The notes below the pieces were generated by a model. It worked only from the letters and a program-made list of their open reading frames with translations. It had not been told where the DNA came from and did not search any database. From Actinospineispora acaciae DSM 45401 (GTDB lineage Bacteria; Actinomycetota; Actinomycetes; Mycobacteriales; Pseudonocardiaceae), in the NCBI RefSeq assembly GCF_000620785.1, contig NZ_JIAI01000002.1:936177-1000176 (forward strand): a stretch of 64,000 nt of DNA. Reading direction: 5' to 3'. The position numbers were made by a program, and so were the translations under genes. Shown in pieces: positions 30,543-39,285 of this stretch (position 1 is the first letter of the stretch; each line of letters opens with the position of its first letter).

Positions 30543-31141
30543 CCGAAGGAGCCGTGAGGGGCCGGCTGGTCGTTCTGGCCGGCCCCTCCGGCGTCGGGAA
30601 GTCGACGGTGGTGGCTGCACTGCGTCGGGAACTTCCCAGGCTGTACTTCAGCGTGTCCGCGACGACACGTGCGCCGCGCCCCGGCGAGGTCGAGGGGCGC
30701 GACTACCACTTCGTCGACGACGCCGAGTTCGACCGCATGGTCGCCGAAGGCGCGTTGCTGGAGTGGGCGGAGATCCACGGCGGCCTGCACCGTTCGGGCA
30801 CACCGGCCCGGCCGGTGGACGAGCACCTCGCTGCCGGTGACCCGGTCCTCGTCGAGGTCGACCTGACCGGGGCGCGGTCCGTCAAGGCCGCCCGCCCGGA
30901 CTCGGTGACGGTGTTCCTCGCCCCGCCGAGCTGGGACGACCTGGTCCAGCGCCTGTCCGGGCGGGGGACCGAGCCGCCCGAGGTCGTCCGGCGCAGGTTG
31001 GCCACCGCGCGCGAGGAACTGGCCGCTCGCGGCGAGTTCGACGTGTCGGTGGTCAACGACGAGCCGGACCGGGTGGTCCGGCGATTGGTAAACTTGGTGA
31101 CAGGCGTCCCCGACGGGGGACCTGCCCGCCTCAGTTCTTGA
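30539..31141 (+). CDS. gmk: Guanylate kinase
   Basis: Phosphorylates GMP to GDP. 200 residues. The P-loop is GPSGVGKST, the GMP-binding part is [21 protein letters not shown], and the lid region is [17 protein letters not shown]. The first GTG overlaps the mihF stop. A second GTG at 30554 is preceded by GAAGGA and is an equally good start. TAAACT at 31089-31094 near its 3' end may be an internal promoter for rpoZ. Confidence 0.95.
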   Translation: MTEGAVRGRLVVLAGPSGVGKSTVVAALRRELPRLYFSVSATTRAPRPGEVEGRDYHFVDDAEFDRMVAEGALLEWAEIHGGLHRSGTPARPVDEHLAAGDPVLVEVDLTGARSVKAARPDSVTVFLAPPSWDDLVQRLSGRGTEPPEVVRRRLATAREELAARGEFDVSVVNDEPDRVVRRLVNLVTGVPDGGPARLSS

Positions 31142-31163
31142 CCCCCTGCAGGGAGCCTTTGTA

Positions 31164-31442
31164 GTGAGCATGCCGCTGACCGACACCTCGACGCTGAGCG
31201 CGCCCGAGGGCATCACCAACCCACCGATCGACGAACTGCTGAACAAGGCGAGTTCGAAGTACGCCCTGGTCATCTACGCGGCCAAGCGCGCCCGCCAGAT
31301 CAACGACTACTACTCCCAGCTCGGCGAGGGCCTGCTGGAGTACGTCGGCCCGCTGGTCGAGCCGGGTCCGCGGGAGAAGCCGCTGTCCATCGCCATGCGC
31401 GAGATCCACGACGGGCTGCTGGAACACACCGAGGGCGAGTGA
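31164..31442 (+). CDS. rpoZ: RNA polymerase omega subunit
   Basis: A 92-residue omega subunit that helps assemble the beta-prime subunit. The conserved core is [20 protein letters not shown] and [13 protein letters not shown]. The gap before it contains CCCTGCAGGG and a GGGAG ribosome site. The start may be the GTG or the ATG two codons later. The stop overlaps the coaBC GTG. Confidence 0.95.
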   Translation: MSMPLTDTSTLSAPEGITNPPIDELLNKASSKYALVIYAAKRARQINDYYSQLGEGLLEYVGPLVEPGPREKPLSIAMREIHDGLLEHTEGE

Positions 31443-32668
31443 CCACAGAGCCCCGGAATCTCATCCTGGGCGTAGCCGGCGGGATCGCCGCCTACAAGGC
31501 GTGCGAGCTGCTCCGCCGGCTCACCGAGTCCGGGCACCGGGTTCGGGTCATCCCGACCGAGTCCGCGCTCAAGTTCGTCGGCGCCGCCACCTTCGAGGCA
31601 CTGTCGCACCAGCCGGTGCACACCGGCGTGTTCCACGACGTGCCCGAGGTGGCGCACGTGCGCCTGGGCCAGCACGCCGAGCTGGTCGTGGTCGCCCCGG
31701 CCACCGCCGACCTGCTGGCCAGGGTGGCGCACGGGCGCGCCGACGACCTGCTCACCGCGAGCCTGCTCACCGCCCGCTGCCCGGTGCTGCTGGTGCCCGC
31801 CATGCACACCGAGATGTGGGAGCACCCGGCCACCCGGGACAACGTGGCGCTGCTGCGCTCCCGGGGCGTGATCGTGATGGAGCCCGCGTCCGGCCGGCTG
31901 ACCGGCGTGGACACCGGGCCGGGGCGGCTGCCCGAGCCGGTGGAGATCGCCGAGCTGGCCAGGCTGCTGCTGGAGCGGCCGGACGCGCTGCCCCGGGACC
32001 TGACCGGGCGCCGGGTGGTGGTGTCCGCCGGTGGCACCCGCGAGCCGCTGGACCCGGTGCGCTTCCTCGGCAACCGCTCGTCCGGGCGGCAGGGCTACGC
32101 GCTGGCCGCCGTCGCCGCGCAACGGGGCGCCGAGGTCACCCTGGTGGCCGCGCACACCGACGACCTGGTGGCGCCGGCCGGGGTGCGGATGGTCGGCGTG
32201 GGCACGGCCGCCGAGCTGCGCGACGCCATGCTGGCCGAGGCCAAGCGGGCCGACGTGCTGGTCATGGCGGCCGCCGTGGCGGACTTCCGGCCCGCGAGCC
32301 TCACCGACCACAAGATCAAGAAGACCGACGCGGGCCCGCCGAGCGTGGAGCTGGTGACCAACCCGGACATCCTGGTGGAGCTGGTCGGCCTGCGCCGCGA
32401 GGGGCAGCTGGTGGTCGGGTTCGCGGCGGAGACCGGCGACGCGTCCGGCGACGTGCTGCACCACGGCCGGGCCAAGCTCGCCCGCAAGGGCTGCGACCTG
32501 CTGGTGGTCAACGCCGTGGGGGAGGGCCGCACGTTCGGCCAGCCCGACAACGCCGGCTGGCTGCTGGGCGGCGGCCCGGGGATCAGCACAGAGGTGGAGC
32601 TGCCCGCCGGGTCCAAGGCGCTGTTGGCCTCGCGGGTGTGGGACGCGGTCGCGGCGCGCCTGAGCTGA
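31439..32668 (+). CDS. coaBC: Bifunctional phosphopantothenoylcysteine decarboxylase/synthetase
   Basis: A 409-residue CoaBC of coenzyme A synthesis. The CoaC flavin domain starts [21 protein letters not shown] and has [13 protein letters not shown] with the proton-donor region. The CoaB half begins near residue 190 ([21 protein letters not shown]) with AAAVADFRP and KIKK of the CTP site. GTG overlaps rpoZ. A strong hairpin terminator follows. Confidence 0.96.
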   Translation: MTTEPRNLILGVAGGIAAYKACELLRRLTESGHRVRVIPTESALKFVGAATFEALSHQPVHTGVFHDVPEVAHVRLGQHAELVVVAPATADLLARVAHGRADDLLTASLLTARCPVLLVPAMHTEMWEHPATRDNVALLRSRGVIVMEPASGRLTGVDTGPGRLPEPVEIAELARLLLERPDALPRDLTGRRVVVSAGGTREPLDPVRFLGNRSSGRQGYALAAVAAQRGAEVTLVAAHTDDLVAPAGVRMVGVGTAAELRDAMLAEAKRADVLVMAAAVADFRPASLTDHKIKKTDAGPPSVELVTNPDILVELVGLRREGQLVVGFAAETGDASGDVLHHGRAKLARKGCDLLVVNAVGEGRTFGQPDNAGWLLGGGPGISTEVELPAGSKALLASRVWDAVAARLS

Positions 32669-32673
32669 ACGAA

Positions 32674-32713
32674 CGACGGCCCCGCCGGTGCTGGTCACCG
32701 GGCGGGGCCGTCG
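32674..32713. terminator. Bidirectional GC hairpin after coaBC
   Basis: CGACGGCCCCGCC (32674-32686) and GGCGGGGCCGTCG (32701-32713) are perfect inverted arms. An inner GGTG/CACC extends the stem with one bulged G. The hairpin lies between the convergent coaBC and SH3-domain genes and begins 6 nt after the coaBC stop. TGTTT follows on the + side. It is likely a shared terminator. Confidence 0.85.
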
Positions 32714-32734
32714 GATGTTTCGAGCGGGGGCGGA

Positions 32735-33121
32735 CTACAGGCCGCCGAGAGCGCCGCCCGAGTCATCGTCGTCGTCGTCCTTCTTCTTCTTGCTGTCGCT
32801 CGGCTTGGCGCTGCCGCTCGAGCCGACCTCGCGCTTCTTGCCGTTGATGTAGTCCATGGAGATCCACCCCTGCTTGTTCACGGAGTGGGCGAAGTTGCTG
32901 CGCGTCTCGTCAACGGTGATCTTCTCGTTGGGCGCGCAGGACCCGATCACGGGCGCCGACAGGTTCGGCTGGGACCGCACCCGTACCTGGTCGGTGCACG
33001 ACACCTCCTGGGTGCCCGCCGCCATCGCCGGCCAGGCGGTCACCACCAGCGCGGTGGTCGCGGCGACGGCGCCCGCGCCGGTCAGCGCGGCCAGGCGTCC
33101 TGTCACTCGAAGCTTGGGCAT
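32735..33121 (-). CDS. Secreted SH3-like domain protein with Lys/Asp tail
   Basis: A 128-residue exported protein. A signal peptide (MPKLRVTGRLAAL, then hydrophobic AATTALVVTAWPAMA) probably ends after AMA at about residue 35. An SH3b-like domain follows (CTDQVRVRSQPNLSAPVIGSC, GWISMDYING). A low-complexity tail has KKKKDDDDDD before SGGALGGL. GAGAGAGG precedes the ATG. In relatives coaBC and metK are usually adjacent, so this gene is an insertion. It probably acts at the cell surface; its function is unknown. Confidence 0.8.
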   Translation of the reverse strand: MPKLRVTGRLAALTGAGAVAATTALVVTAWPAMAAGTQEVSCTDQVRVRSQPNLSAPVIGSCAPNEKITVDETRSNFAHSVNKQGWISMDYINGKKREVGSSGSAKPSDSKKKKDDDDDDSGGALGGL

Positions 33122-33290
33122 GCTCGTTACCTCTCTCGGAAACGTCGCGGGGTCCGCGTTCACTCGCTTCAACGACGCCGCTCGCGTTGGGTAACGCCCC
33201 TATCTCGTTCAGTGTTCATTTGGGGCTGGCCCCAAGCATGTCGGTTGTGATACCGGCTTCGTGCCCAACGACGATCACGCGCGGGTCGAC

Positions 33291-33296
33291 TAGGCT
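33291..33296 (+). promoter_or_regulatory. -10 hexamer of the metK promoter
   Basis: TAGGCT identical to that before aroK, pepQ and def, but with a leader of about 35-40 nt before the GTG. No SAM riboswitch-like fold was recognised in this short leader. Confidence 0.45.
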
Positions 33297-33338
33297 CGGT
33301 GCCTGGCGGACTGGTCACAACAGGACAGGGGTATCGGA

Positions 33339-34541
33339 GTGGCGAGCGGCAGCCGGCGGTTGTTCACCAGCGAGTCGGTGACCGAGGGTCACCCGGACAA
33401 GATGTGCGACGCGATCAGCGACTCCGTACTGGACGCGTTGTTGGCCCAGGACTCGCGCAGCCGGGTCGCCGTTGAGACAATGGTCACAACCGGTCAGGTG
33501 CACGTGGCCGGCGAGGTCACCACGTCCGGTTACGTGGACATTCCCACGCTGGTGCGCGAGCGCATCCTGGACATCGGCTACGACTCCTCGGCGAAGGGGT
33601 TCGACGGCCACTCCTGCGGCGTGAACATCGCGATCGGCGCCCAGTCGGCGGACATCGCGCAGGGCGTGGACACCGCCTACGAGGCGCGGGTCGAGGCGGC
33701 CGAGGACCTGATCGCCCGGCAGGGCGCGGGCGACCAGGGGCTGATGTTCGGCTACGCCTGCACCGACACCCCGGAGCTGATGCCGCTGCCGATCGCGCTG
33801 GCGCACCGGCTGGCCCGCCGGCTGGCCGAGGTGCGCAAGTCCGGCATGCTCGACTACCTGCGCCCGGACGGCAAGACGCAGGTCACCATCGAGTACGCGG
33901 GCGACCAGGCGGTCCGGGTGGACACCGTGGTGGTGTCCAGCCAGCACGCCGAGGACGTCGACCTGGACGGCGTCATGGTGGGCGACATCCGCCGGCAGGT
34001 GGTCGAGCCGGAGCTGGCCGAGCTGAAGCTGGACACCTCCGACGCCCGGCTGCTGGTCAACCCGACCGGCCGGTTCGTCATCGGCGGCCCGATGGGCGAC
34101 GCCGGGCTGACCGGTCGCAAGATCATCGTGGACACCTACGGCGGGATGGCCAGGCACGGCGGCGGCGCGTTCTCCGGCAAGGACCCGTCGAAGGTGGACC
34201 GCTCGGCCGCGTACGCGATGCGCTGGGTGGCCAAGAACGTGGTGGCCGCCGGGCTGGCGCAGCGGGTCGAGGTGCAGGTGGCCTACGCGATCGGCAAGGC
34301 CGCCCCGGTCGGGCTGTTCGTGGAGACCTTCGGCACCGAGGTGGTGGACCCGACGAAGATCCAGGGCGCCATCGCCGACGTGTTCGACCTGCGGCCGGCC
34401 GCGCTGATCCGGGACATGGACCTGCTGCGCCCGATCTACGGGCCGACCGCCGCGTACGGCCACTTCGGCCGCGCCGACCTGGACCTGCCGTGGGAACGGG
34501 TGGATCGGGCCGACGCGCTGAAGTCCGCCGCCGGGGCGTAG
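33339..34541 (+). CDS. metK: S-adenosylmethionine synthetase
   Basis: A 400-residue MetK that makes SAM from methionine and ATP. The blocks are [80 protein letters not shown] and [28 protein letters not shown] has Met where most have Ile. The GTG start fits the family N-terminus. Confidence 0.98.
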   Translation: MASGSRRLFTSESVTEGHPDKMCDAISDSVLDALLAQDSRSRVAVETMVTTGQVHVAGEVTTSGYVDIPTLVRERILDIGYDSSAKGFDGHSCGVNIAIGAQSADIAQGVDTAYEARVEAAEDLIARQGAGDQGLMFGYACTDTPELMPLPIALAHRLARRLAEVRKSGMLDYLRPDGKTQVTIEYAGDQAVRVDTVVVSSQHAEDVDLDGVMVGDIRRQVVEPELAELKLDTSDARLLVNPTGRFVIGGPMGDAGLTGRKIIVDTYGGMARHGGGAFSGKDPSKVDRSAAYAMRWVAKNVVAAGLAQRVEVQVAYAIGKAAPVGLFVETFGTEVVDPTKIQGAIADVFDLRPAALIRDMDLLRPIYGPTAAYGHFGRADLDLPWERVDRADALKSAAGA

Positions 34542-34553
34542 CGCGCGCTCTGG

Positions 34554-34559
34554 TAAACC
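34554..34559 (+). promoter_or_regulatory. -10 hexamer of leaderless priA promoter
   Basis: TAAACC ends 7 nt before the priA GTG. There is no good Shine-Dalgarno sequence in between apart from GAGAGG directly abutting the start. Confidence 0.4.
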
Positions 34560-34566
34560 GAGAGGT

Positions 34567-36615
34567 GTGACGGCGGCCCGGACCAAGCGGCGAGGTGAGC
34601 GGCGGGAGGCGGCCGAGCTCCCGGTGGCGCAGGTCGCCGTGGACGTGCCGCTGGCGCACCTGGACCGGCCGTTCGACTACCTGGTGCCGGACACCATGGA
34701 CGCCGACGTGAGCCCGGGTGTCCGGGTTCGGGTGCGGTTTTCCGGGCAGTTGGTGGACGGCGTGGTGCTGGGCCGGCTGGCGCGCTCGGAGCATCAGGGC
34801 CGGCTGAGCTGGCTGGAGCGGGTGATCTCCGCCGAGCCGGTGCTCTCCGAGGAGATGGTCGCGCTGTGCCGCACCGTCGCCGACCGGTACGCCGGTACGT
34901 TCGCCGACGTGGTGCGCCTGGCGGTGCCGCCCCGGCACGCCCGCACCGAGGCGGAGCAGGTCGCGCCGGTCGCCGTTCCGACACCGGCGCCGCCGAACCC
35001 GGACGCTTGGGCCCGGTACGGCCACGGCGAAGCGCTGCTGGCCGCCGTGGCCGCCGGCCGGGGGGCGCACGCGGTCTGGCAGCCCACGCCGGGGGAGGAC
35101 TGGCCGGCCCGGCTGGCCGAGCTGGCCGCCGCCTCGGTGGCCGCCGGCCGGGCTGCGCTGTTCGTCGTCCCCGACCAGCGCGACGTGGCCCGGCTGCAGG
35201 CCGCCTGCGCCGAGCGGATCGACCCGGCGGCGGTGGTCACGCTGACCGCCGAGCTGGGCCCGGCGCGGCGCTACCGGAGCTGGCTGGCCGCGCGCCGGGG
35301 GCAGGCCCGGGTGGTGGTGGGCACCCGGGCGGCCGCGTTCGCTCCGGTCACGGACGCGGGCCTGCTGGTGATCTGGGACGACGGCGAGGACGTGCACGCC
35401 GAGCCGCGCGCGCCGTACCCGCATGCGCGCGACGTGCTGGTCTACCGGTCGCACCAGACCGGGGCCGCGCTGCTGGTGGCCGGTTTCGCCCGGACCGCGG
35501 AGGCGCAGCTGCTGGTGGAGTCCGGCTGGGCGCGCGAGGTGCGGGCGGACCGGGCGCGGGTGCGCGCGGTGGCGCCCCGGATCGCCCCGGTGGGGGACAG
35601 CGAGGCGGAGCTGTCCCGCGACCCGCTGGCCCACGCCGCCCGGCTGCCGAAGGTCGCCTTCGATACCGCCCGGGCCGCGCTGGCCAGGGACGAGCCGGTG
35701 CTGATCCAGGTCCCGCGCGCCGGGTACGTGCCCGGGCTGGCCTGCGGCGCCTGCCGGGAGACCGCCCGCTGCCGGCGATGCGCCGGGCCGCTGGGCCTGC
35801 CCGTCTCGCCCCGGGCGATGACGCCCGACGACCGCGAGCAGGCCGCCTCGCCGACCTGCCGCTGGTGCGGCGTGGCCGAGCCGGCGTTCCGGTGCTCGGC
35901 GTGCGGCTCGCGGCGGCTGCGGGCCACGGTGGTCGGGGCCCGGCGCACCGCTGAGGAGCTCGGGCGGGCCTTCCCCGACACGCCGGTGCGCGGCTCCGGC
36001 GGCGGCACCGAGGTGCTGTCCACCGTGCCGGCGGGCGCGGCGCTGGTGGTGGCGACGCCCGGCGCGGAGCCGTGGGTGGACGGCGCGGCGGGCGGCGCCG
36101 GCTACGGCACCGCGCTGCTGCTGGACGGCTGGGCGCTGCTGTCCCGGCCGGACCTGAGGGTGGCCGAGGAGACGCTGCGCCGCTGGATGGCCGCCGCCGC
36201 CCTGGTGCGGCCGGCCGACGCCGGCGGGCGGGTGGTGGTGGCCGCCGACGCCGGGCTGGCCCTCGTGCAGGCGCTGGTCCGCTGGGACCCGGCCGGCCAC
36301 GCCGCCGCCGAGCTGGCCGCCCGAGCCGAGGTCGGGTTCCCGCCCGCCGTGCGGATGGCCGCCGTGGACGCGATCCCCGACGCGCTGGCCGAGTTCCTGG
36401 AGACCGTCGAACTGCCCGCGTCCGCCGAGGTGCTGGGCCCCGTCGAGCTGGACGAGCGCGCCGCCGACCCGCCCAAGGAGCGGGCGCTGATCAGGGTGCC
36501 CCAGGCCGACGCCCGCGCGCTCGCCGCCGCGCTGGTCGCCGCCCAGGCCGCCCGCACCGCCCGCAAGGCCCCCGACCCGGTCCGCGTGCACGTCGACCCG
36601 CACGAGATCGGCTGA
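34567..36615 (+). CDS. priA: PriA-type primosomal protein lacking Walker A
   Basis: A 682-residue PriA of actinobacterial type. The DNA-binding N-domain includes VAQVAVDVPLAHLDRPFDYL. All eight zinc cysteines are present (CGAC, CRRC, CRWC, CSAC), and the C-terminal domain is present. The helicase Walker A, normally GxTGSGKT, is replaced by HAVWQPTPGEDW, and the DEEH box reads VIWDDGEDVH. It is therefore probably not an active helicase, as reported for the family in actinobacteria. It may still load replication-restart partners. It converges with the dehydrogenase gene 3 bp downstream. Confidence 0.9.
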   Translation: MTAARTKRRGERREAAELPVAQVAVDVPLAHLDRPFDYLVPDTMDADVSPGVRVRVRFSGQLVDGVVLGRLARSEHQGRLSWLERVISAEPVLSEEMVALCRTVADRYAGTFADVVRLAVPPRHARTEAEQVAPVAVPTPAPPNPDAWARYGHGEALLAAVAAGRGAHAVWQPTPGEDWPARLAELAAASVAAGRAALFVVPDQRDVARLQAACAERIDPAAVVTLTAELGPARRYRSWLAARRGQARVVVGTRAAAFAPVTDAGLLVIWDDGEDVHAEPRAPYPHARDVLVYRSHQTGAALLVAGFARTAEAQLLVESGWAREVRADRARVRAVAPRIAPVGDSEAELSRDPLAHAARLPKVAFDTARAALARDEPVLIQVPRAGYVPGLACGACRETARCRRCAGPLGLPVSPRAMTPDDREQAASPTCRWCGVAEPAFRCSACGSRRLRATVVGARRTAEELGRAFPDTPVRGSGGGTEVLSTVPAGAALVVATPGAEPWVDGAAGGAGYGTALLLDGWALLSRPDLRVAEETLRRWMAAAALVRPADAGGRVVVAADAGLALVQALVRWDPAGHAAAELAARAEVGFPPAVRMAAVDAIPDALAEFLETVELPASAEVLGPVELDERAADPPKERALIRVPQADARALAAALVAAQAARTARKAPDPVRVHVDPHEIG

Positions 36616-36618
36616 CGG

Positions 36619-37830
36619 TCACGGGTACCGGGCGGTGACCTCCGCGAGGTTCTCGGTGGCCAGCGCCAACGCCGCCGCGCGCGGACTGGTCCCTCGTTGG
36701 CCGGCCCGTTCCAGCACCCGCCCGCTCAGCTCGGTGATCCGCGCGCGGATCTTGTCGAACGAACCGCCCGCGTCGATGTCGCCGAACAGCACCCACCACC
36801 ACCAGGCGTTCGTCGCGGAGTTGGCCAGGAAGTCCGGGCTGATCAGCACGCCGCGCCCGCGCAGCGCGTCCTCCGCCTCCGGGGTGACCGGCATGTTGGC
36901 CGCCTCCACGATCAGCGACGCGGCCACCTCGCCGTGGTTGCCGGCGTCGATGACGTAGGACGCCGCCGCCGGCACCAGCACGTCCGCCGGCCAGGACAGC
37001 CACCGCTCGCCGGGCAGCCGCTCGTCCTCGGCACGCAGCTGGGAGCGGTCCAGCTCGCCGCCCGGGGTGCGGGTGCGCAGCAGCCGCTCCACGTCCAGCC
37101 CCGCCGGGTTGGCCACCAGGCCGCGCACGTCCGCGATCCCGACCACCCGCACCCCGGCGGCGGCCAGGTAGCGCGCGGTGGCCCCGCCCATCGAGCCGAA
37201 GCCCTGGATCACCGCCGTGCTCGCCTCCGGCCGCCGCCCGAGGTGCCCCAGCGCGGCGAGCGCGGCCTGTGCCACGCCGTAGCCGCCGACCAGCTCGTCC
37301 AGCCGCACCCCGTCGAGCACGGTGGCGAACGCGGCGGCCAGCCTGGCGCGCGCCGCGTCAGGGTCGGGCAGCACCCGGAACGCGGCCTGCACCGAGCTGT
37401 CCAGCCCGCACCGCGCGATGCCCCGGTCCACCGCGTCCTGGCGCACGCCGAGGTCCTCGCCCATCGACCAGTGGTGCTCGACCATCGGGCGCATCGCCGC
37501 CAGGTAGCGGAACAGCACGCCCTCAGCGTCCGGGTGGTACGGGTCGAAGTCGATGCCACCCTTGGCCCCGCCCAGCGGCACGTACCGCGCGCCCGGCTCG
37601 TAGTGCAGCGCCTCCTTCAGCGTCATCCCCCTGGCCAGCCCGCGCACCTCGGCGGTCGTGCACCCCGCGCGCATCCGCAACCCGCCGCTGCACAGCCCGC
37701 GCACCAACCGGTCGATCACCAGGTAGCCGCGCGCCTCGGACTCCGGGTCGGACCAGCCGACCTCGAGGTAGGGCGCGTCGGCCCGGGCGCCGGGCGCGGC
37801 GGAGATCGCGTTGGGCAGGGCGAGCGGCAC
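36619..37830 (-). CDS. Glu/Leu/Phe/Val-family amino acid dehydrogenase
   Basis: A 403-residue NAD(P)-dependent dehydrogenase that would deaminate an amino acid to its 2-oxo acid. The substrate lysine region is YVPLGGAKGGIDFDP, and a second active-site block is MVEHHWSMGEDLGV. The Rossmann fold has VIQGFGSMGGATARYLAAAG. The C-terminal block is EAANMPVTPEAEDAL, followed by an unusual run of four tryptophans (TNAWWWWVLFGDI). The GTG is 5 nt after GGGAGG. A TetR-type palindrome sits 20 nt upstream of this start. The substrate is undecided. Confidence 0.87.
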   Translation of the reverse strand: MPLALPNAISAAPGARADAPYLEVGWSDPESEARGYLVIDRLVRGLCSGGLRMRAGCTTAEVRGLARGMTLKEALHYEPGARYVPLGGAKGGIDFDPYHPDAEGVLFRYLAAMRPMVEHHWSMGEDLGVRQDAVDRGIARCGLDSSVQAAFRVLPDPDAARARLAAAFATVLDGVRLDELVGGYGVAQAALAALGHLGRRPEASTAVIQGFGSMGGATARYLAAAGVRVVGIADVRGLVANPAGLDVERLLRTRTPGGELDRSQLRAEDERLPGERWLSWPADVLVPAAASYVIDAGNHGEVAASLIVEAANMPVTPEAEDALRGRGVLISPDFLANSATNAWWWWVLFGDIDAGGSFDKIRARITELSGRVLERAGQRGTSPRAAALALATENLAEVTARYP

Positions 37831-37849
37831 CGGAACCTCCCGTGGGCTG

Positions 37850-37867
37850 ACTGACCAATTAGTCAGT
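37850..37867. promoter_or_regulatory. TetR-type operator before the amino acid dehydrogenase
   Basis: ACTGAC-CAATTA-GTCAGT is an 18-bp palindrome with one imperfect inner pair. It sits between the TetR gene and the dehydrogenase gene it precedes. The position close to the start codon fits repression by the neighbouring TetR protein. Confidence 0.65.
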
Positions 37868-37888
37868 ACCACCGGCGGGAGGCGCCGG

Positions 37889-38509
37889 TCAACCGGTGCC
37901 CAGCTCTGTGCCCAGCTCTGTGCCCAGCTCGGAGCGCAGCGCGGTCTCCACCCAGCGCTCCAGGTCCGCCGGGGAGATCGCGTCGTCGAAGGCGATCCGC
38001 TGCACGGCCAGGCCGTCGATGAGCGCGGTCAGCCGCCAGGCCGCGCCGCGCGGGTCCCCGGTGTGGAACTCGCCGCGCGCGACCCCCTCCGCGATGAGGT
38101 CGGTGACCACGTTGCGCCAGCGCTGGTCCAGCGCGTGCAGCACCGCGCGCAGCGCAGGGTTGCGCAGGCCCGCCGACCAACCCTCGATCCACAGCCGCCA
38201 GCTCGCCCCGGATCCGGTCGGGCCGTACTCGCGCAGCGCGGTGCGCAGCCGCTCGCCGGGGCTCGACCCGGGCGCGTCGAGCAGCTCGTCCAGCTTGGCC
38301 AGGTCGCGCTCGGTGGCGTACCGGAACGCGCTGACCGCGAGGTTCTCCAGGCTGTCGAAGTGGTAGAAGACCAGCGCCGGGCTGATGTCCAGGCGCTGCG
38401 CCACGTCCACCCCGCGCAGCGCGTCGATGCCCCGCTCGCCGATCAGCTCGAGCGTCGAGGCCAGGATCTCCGCCCGCCGGACCTCGGCCCCCTTCTTCAC
38501 CCGCGCCAT
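37889..38509 (-). CDS. TetR-family regulator
   Basis: A 206-residue TetR regulator. The helix-turn-helix is near residues 10-55 (ILASTLELIGERGIDALRGV, ISPALVFYHFDSLENLAVSA). The ligand domain has WRLWIEGWSAGLRNPALRAVL, resembling the BetI/TetR_C_6 type. It ends in ELGTELGTELGTG, encoded by three 12-bp repeats. It is transcribed with, and just ahead of, the amino acid dehydrogenase. It starts 9 nt after the DHFR-like gene. Confidence 0.9.
   Translation of the reverse strand: MARVKKGAEVRRAEILASTLELIGERGIDALRGVDVAQRLDISPALVFYHFDSLENLAVSAFRYATERDLAKLDELLDAPGSSPGERLRTALREYGPTGSGASWRLWIEGWSAGLRNPALRAVLHALDQRWRNVVTDLIAEGVARGEFHTGDPRGAAWRLTALIDGLAVQRIAFDDAISPADLERWVETALRSELGTELGTELGTG
37897..37932. 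repeat. Three 12-bp tandem repeats in the TetR C-terminus
   Basis: Two exact copies and one near-copy of TGCCCAGCTCTG encode the repeated E-L-G-T tail of the TetR protein. The repeats keep the reading frame, so copy number could vary without breaking the gene. Confidence 0.9.
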
Positions 38510-38518
38510 TCGCCCACG

Positions 38519-39100
38519 CTACGCGGGACCACGGGGCGCCGGTCGGAAGCGGACGCTGAGCACGGCGTTCGGAGGGCCGTCGTGCACGCGGTCGAGGCGC
38601 ACGGGTGCGCCGCCGGGGTTGTCGAACAGCCGGATGCCGTCGCCGAGCAGGACCGGCACGATGTGCAGGTCGATCTCGTCGATCAGGCCGCGCTCGATCA
38701 GCTGTGCTCCGATCGAGGCCGAGTGCACCTCGACGTTCTTGCCGTTCGCGGCGTCCAGCGCGATCCGCACGGCCTCGGCGACGTCGCAGGTGAGGAACGT
38801 GACGTCGTCGGCCGGCGTGGCGTCCTCCGGGTGATGGGTGAGGACGAAGACCGGACCGCGCCAGGCCTCGCCGCCCCCGTAAGGGCGGGATCCGGGGAAC
38901 GCGTCCCAGCCGTTGCGGCCGCCGAGCACGGCGCCGGTGGTCGCGGTGTACTCCTCCTCAAGGCCGGGCCGGCCGGAGAACCCGGACATCCAGTCCATCG
39001 CGTGGTTCGGCCCCGCGACGAAGCCGTCGAGCGACATCGTGAAGTGCCAGAGCACCTTGCCGGCCGGCGTCTGCGGTTCTGGGTGGGGTGTCGTGTTCAT
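38519..39100 (-). CDS. Dihydrofolate reductase-family (RibD C-like) protein, copy 1
   Basis: A 193-residue protein of the DHFR/RibD C-terminal superfamily. The blocks are VLWHFTMSLDGFVAGPNHAMDWM, given as VLWHFTMSLDGFVAG, with GAVLGGRNGWDAFPG, NVEVHSASIGAQLIERGLID, and EIDLHIVPVLLGDGIRLFD. Such stand-alone proteins bind NADPH but are usually not true folate reductases. There is no deaminase domain, so it is not RibD. A second family member occurs near 53 kb. Confidence 0.85.
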   Translation of the reverse strand: MNTTPHPEPQTPAGKVLWHFTMSLDGFVAGPNHAMDWMSGFSGRPGLEEEYTATTGAVLGGRNGWDAFPGSRPYGGGEAWRGPVFVLTHHPEDATPADDVTFLTCDVAEAVRIALDAANGKNVEVHSASIGAQLIERGLIDEIDLHIVPVLLGDGIRLFDNPGGAPVRLDRVHDGPPNAVLSVRFRPAPRGPA

Positions 39101-39285
39101 GCATGCTCAGACGGCCCTCGGCGGCGGAACTCATCGGGTTCTCGCGGCATATCTTCTCGGGTCGACCATAGTGAGACAGGCATAGCTGTGGCGGGCTTAG
39201 GTATTGGTGACGGCGGCGAGCGCGCGCGCATACTTCCCGAACATTCGACCGGTCGCCGGATCTTCGCAAAGACGGGAAGCCCCGC

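Noticed and set aside
33297..33338. SAM riboswitch before metK
   Set aside because: The leader is too short (about 40 nt) and shows no recognisable SAM-riboswitch core.
38519..39100. Replacement for the missing ribD (also considered for 52843-53457)
   Set aside because: Both proteins have only a RibD C-terminal/DHFR-like fold, no deaminase zinc motif, and lie away from the rib genes. They cannot supply the deaminase step.
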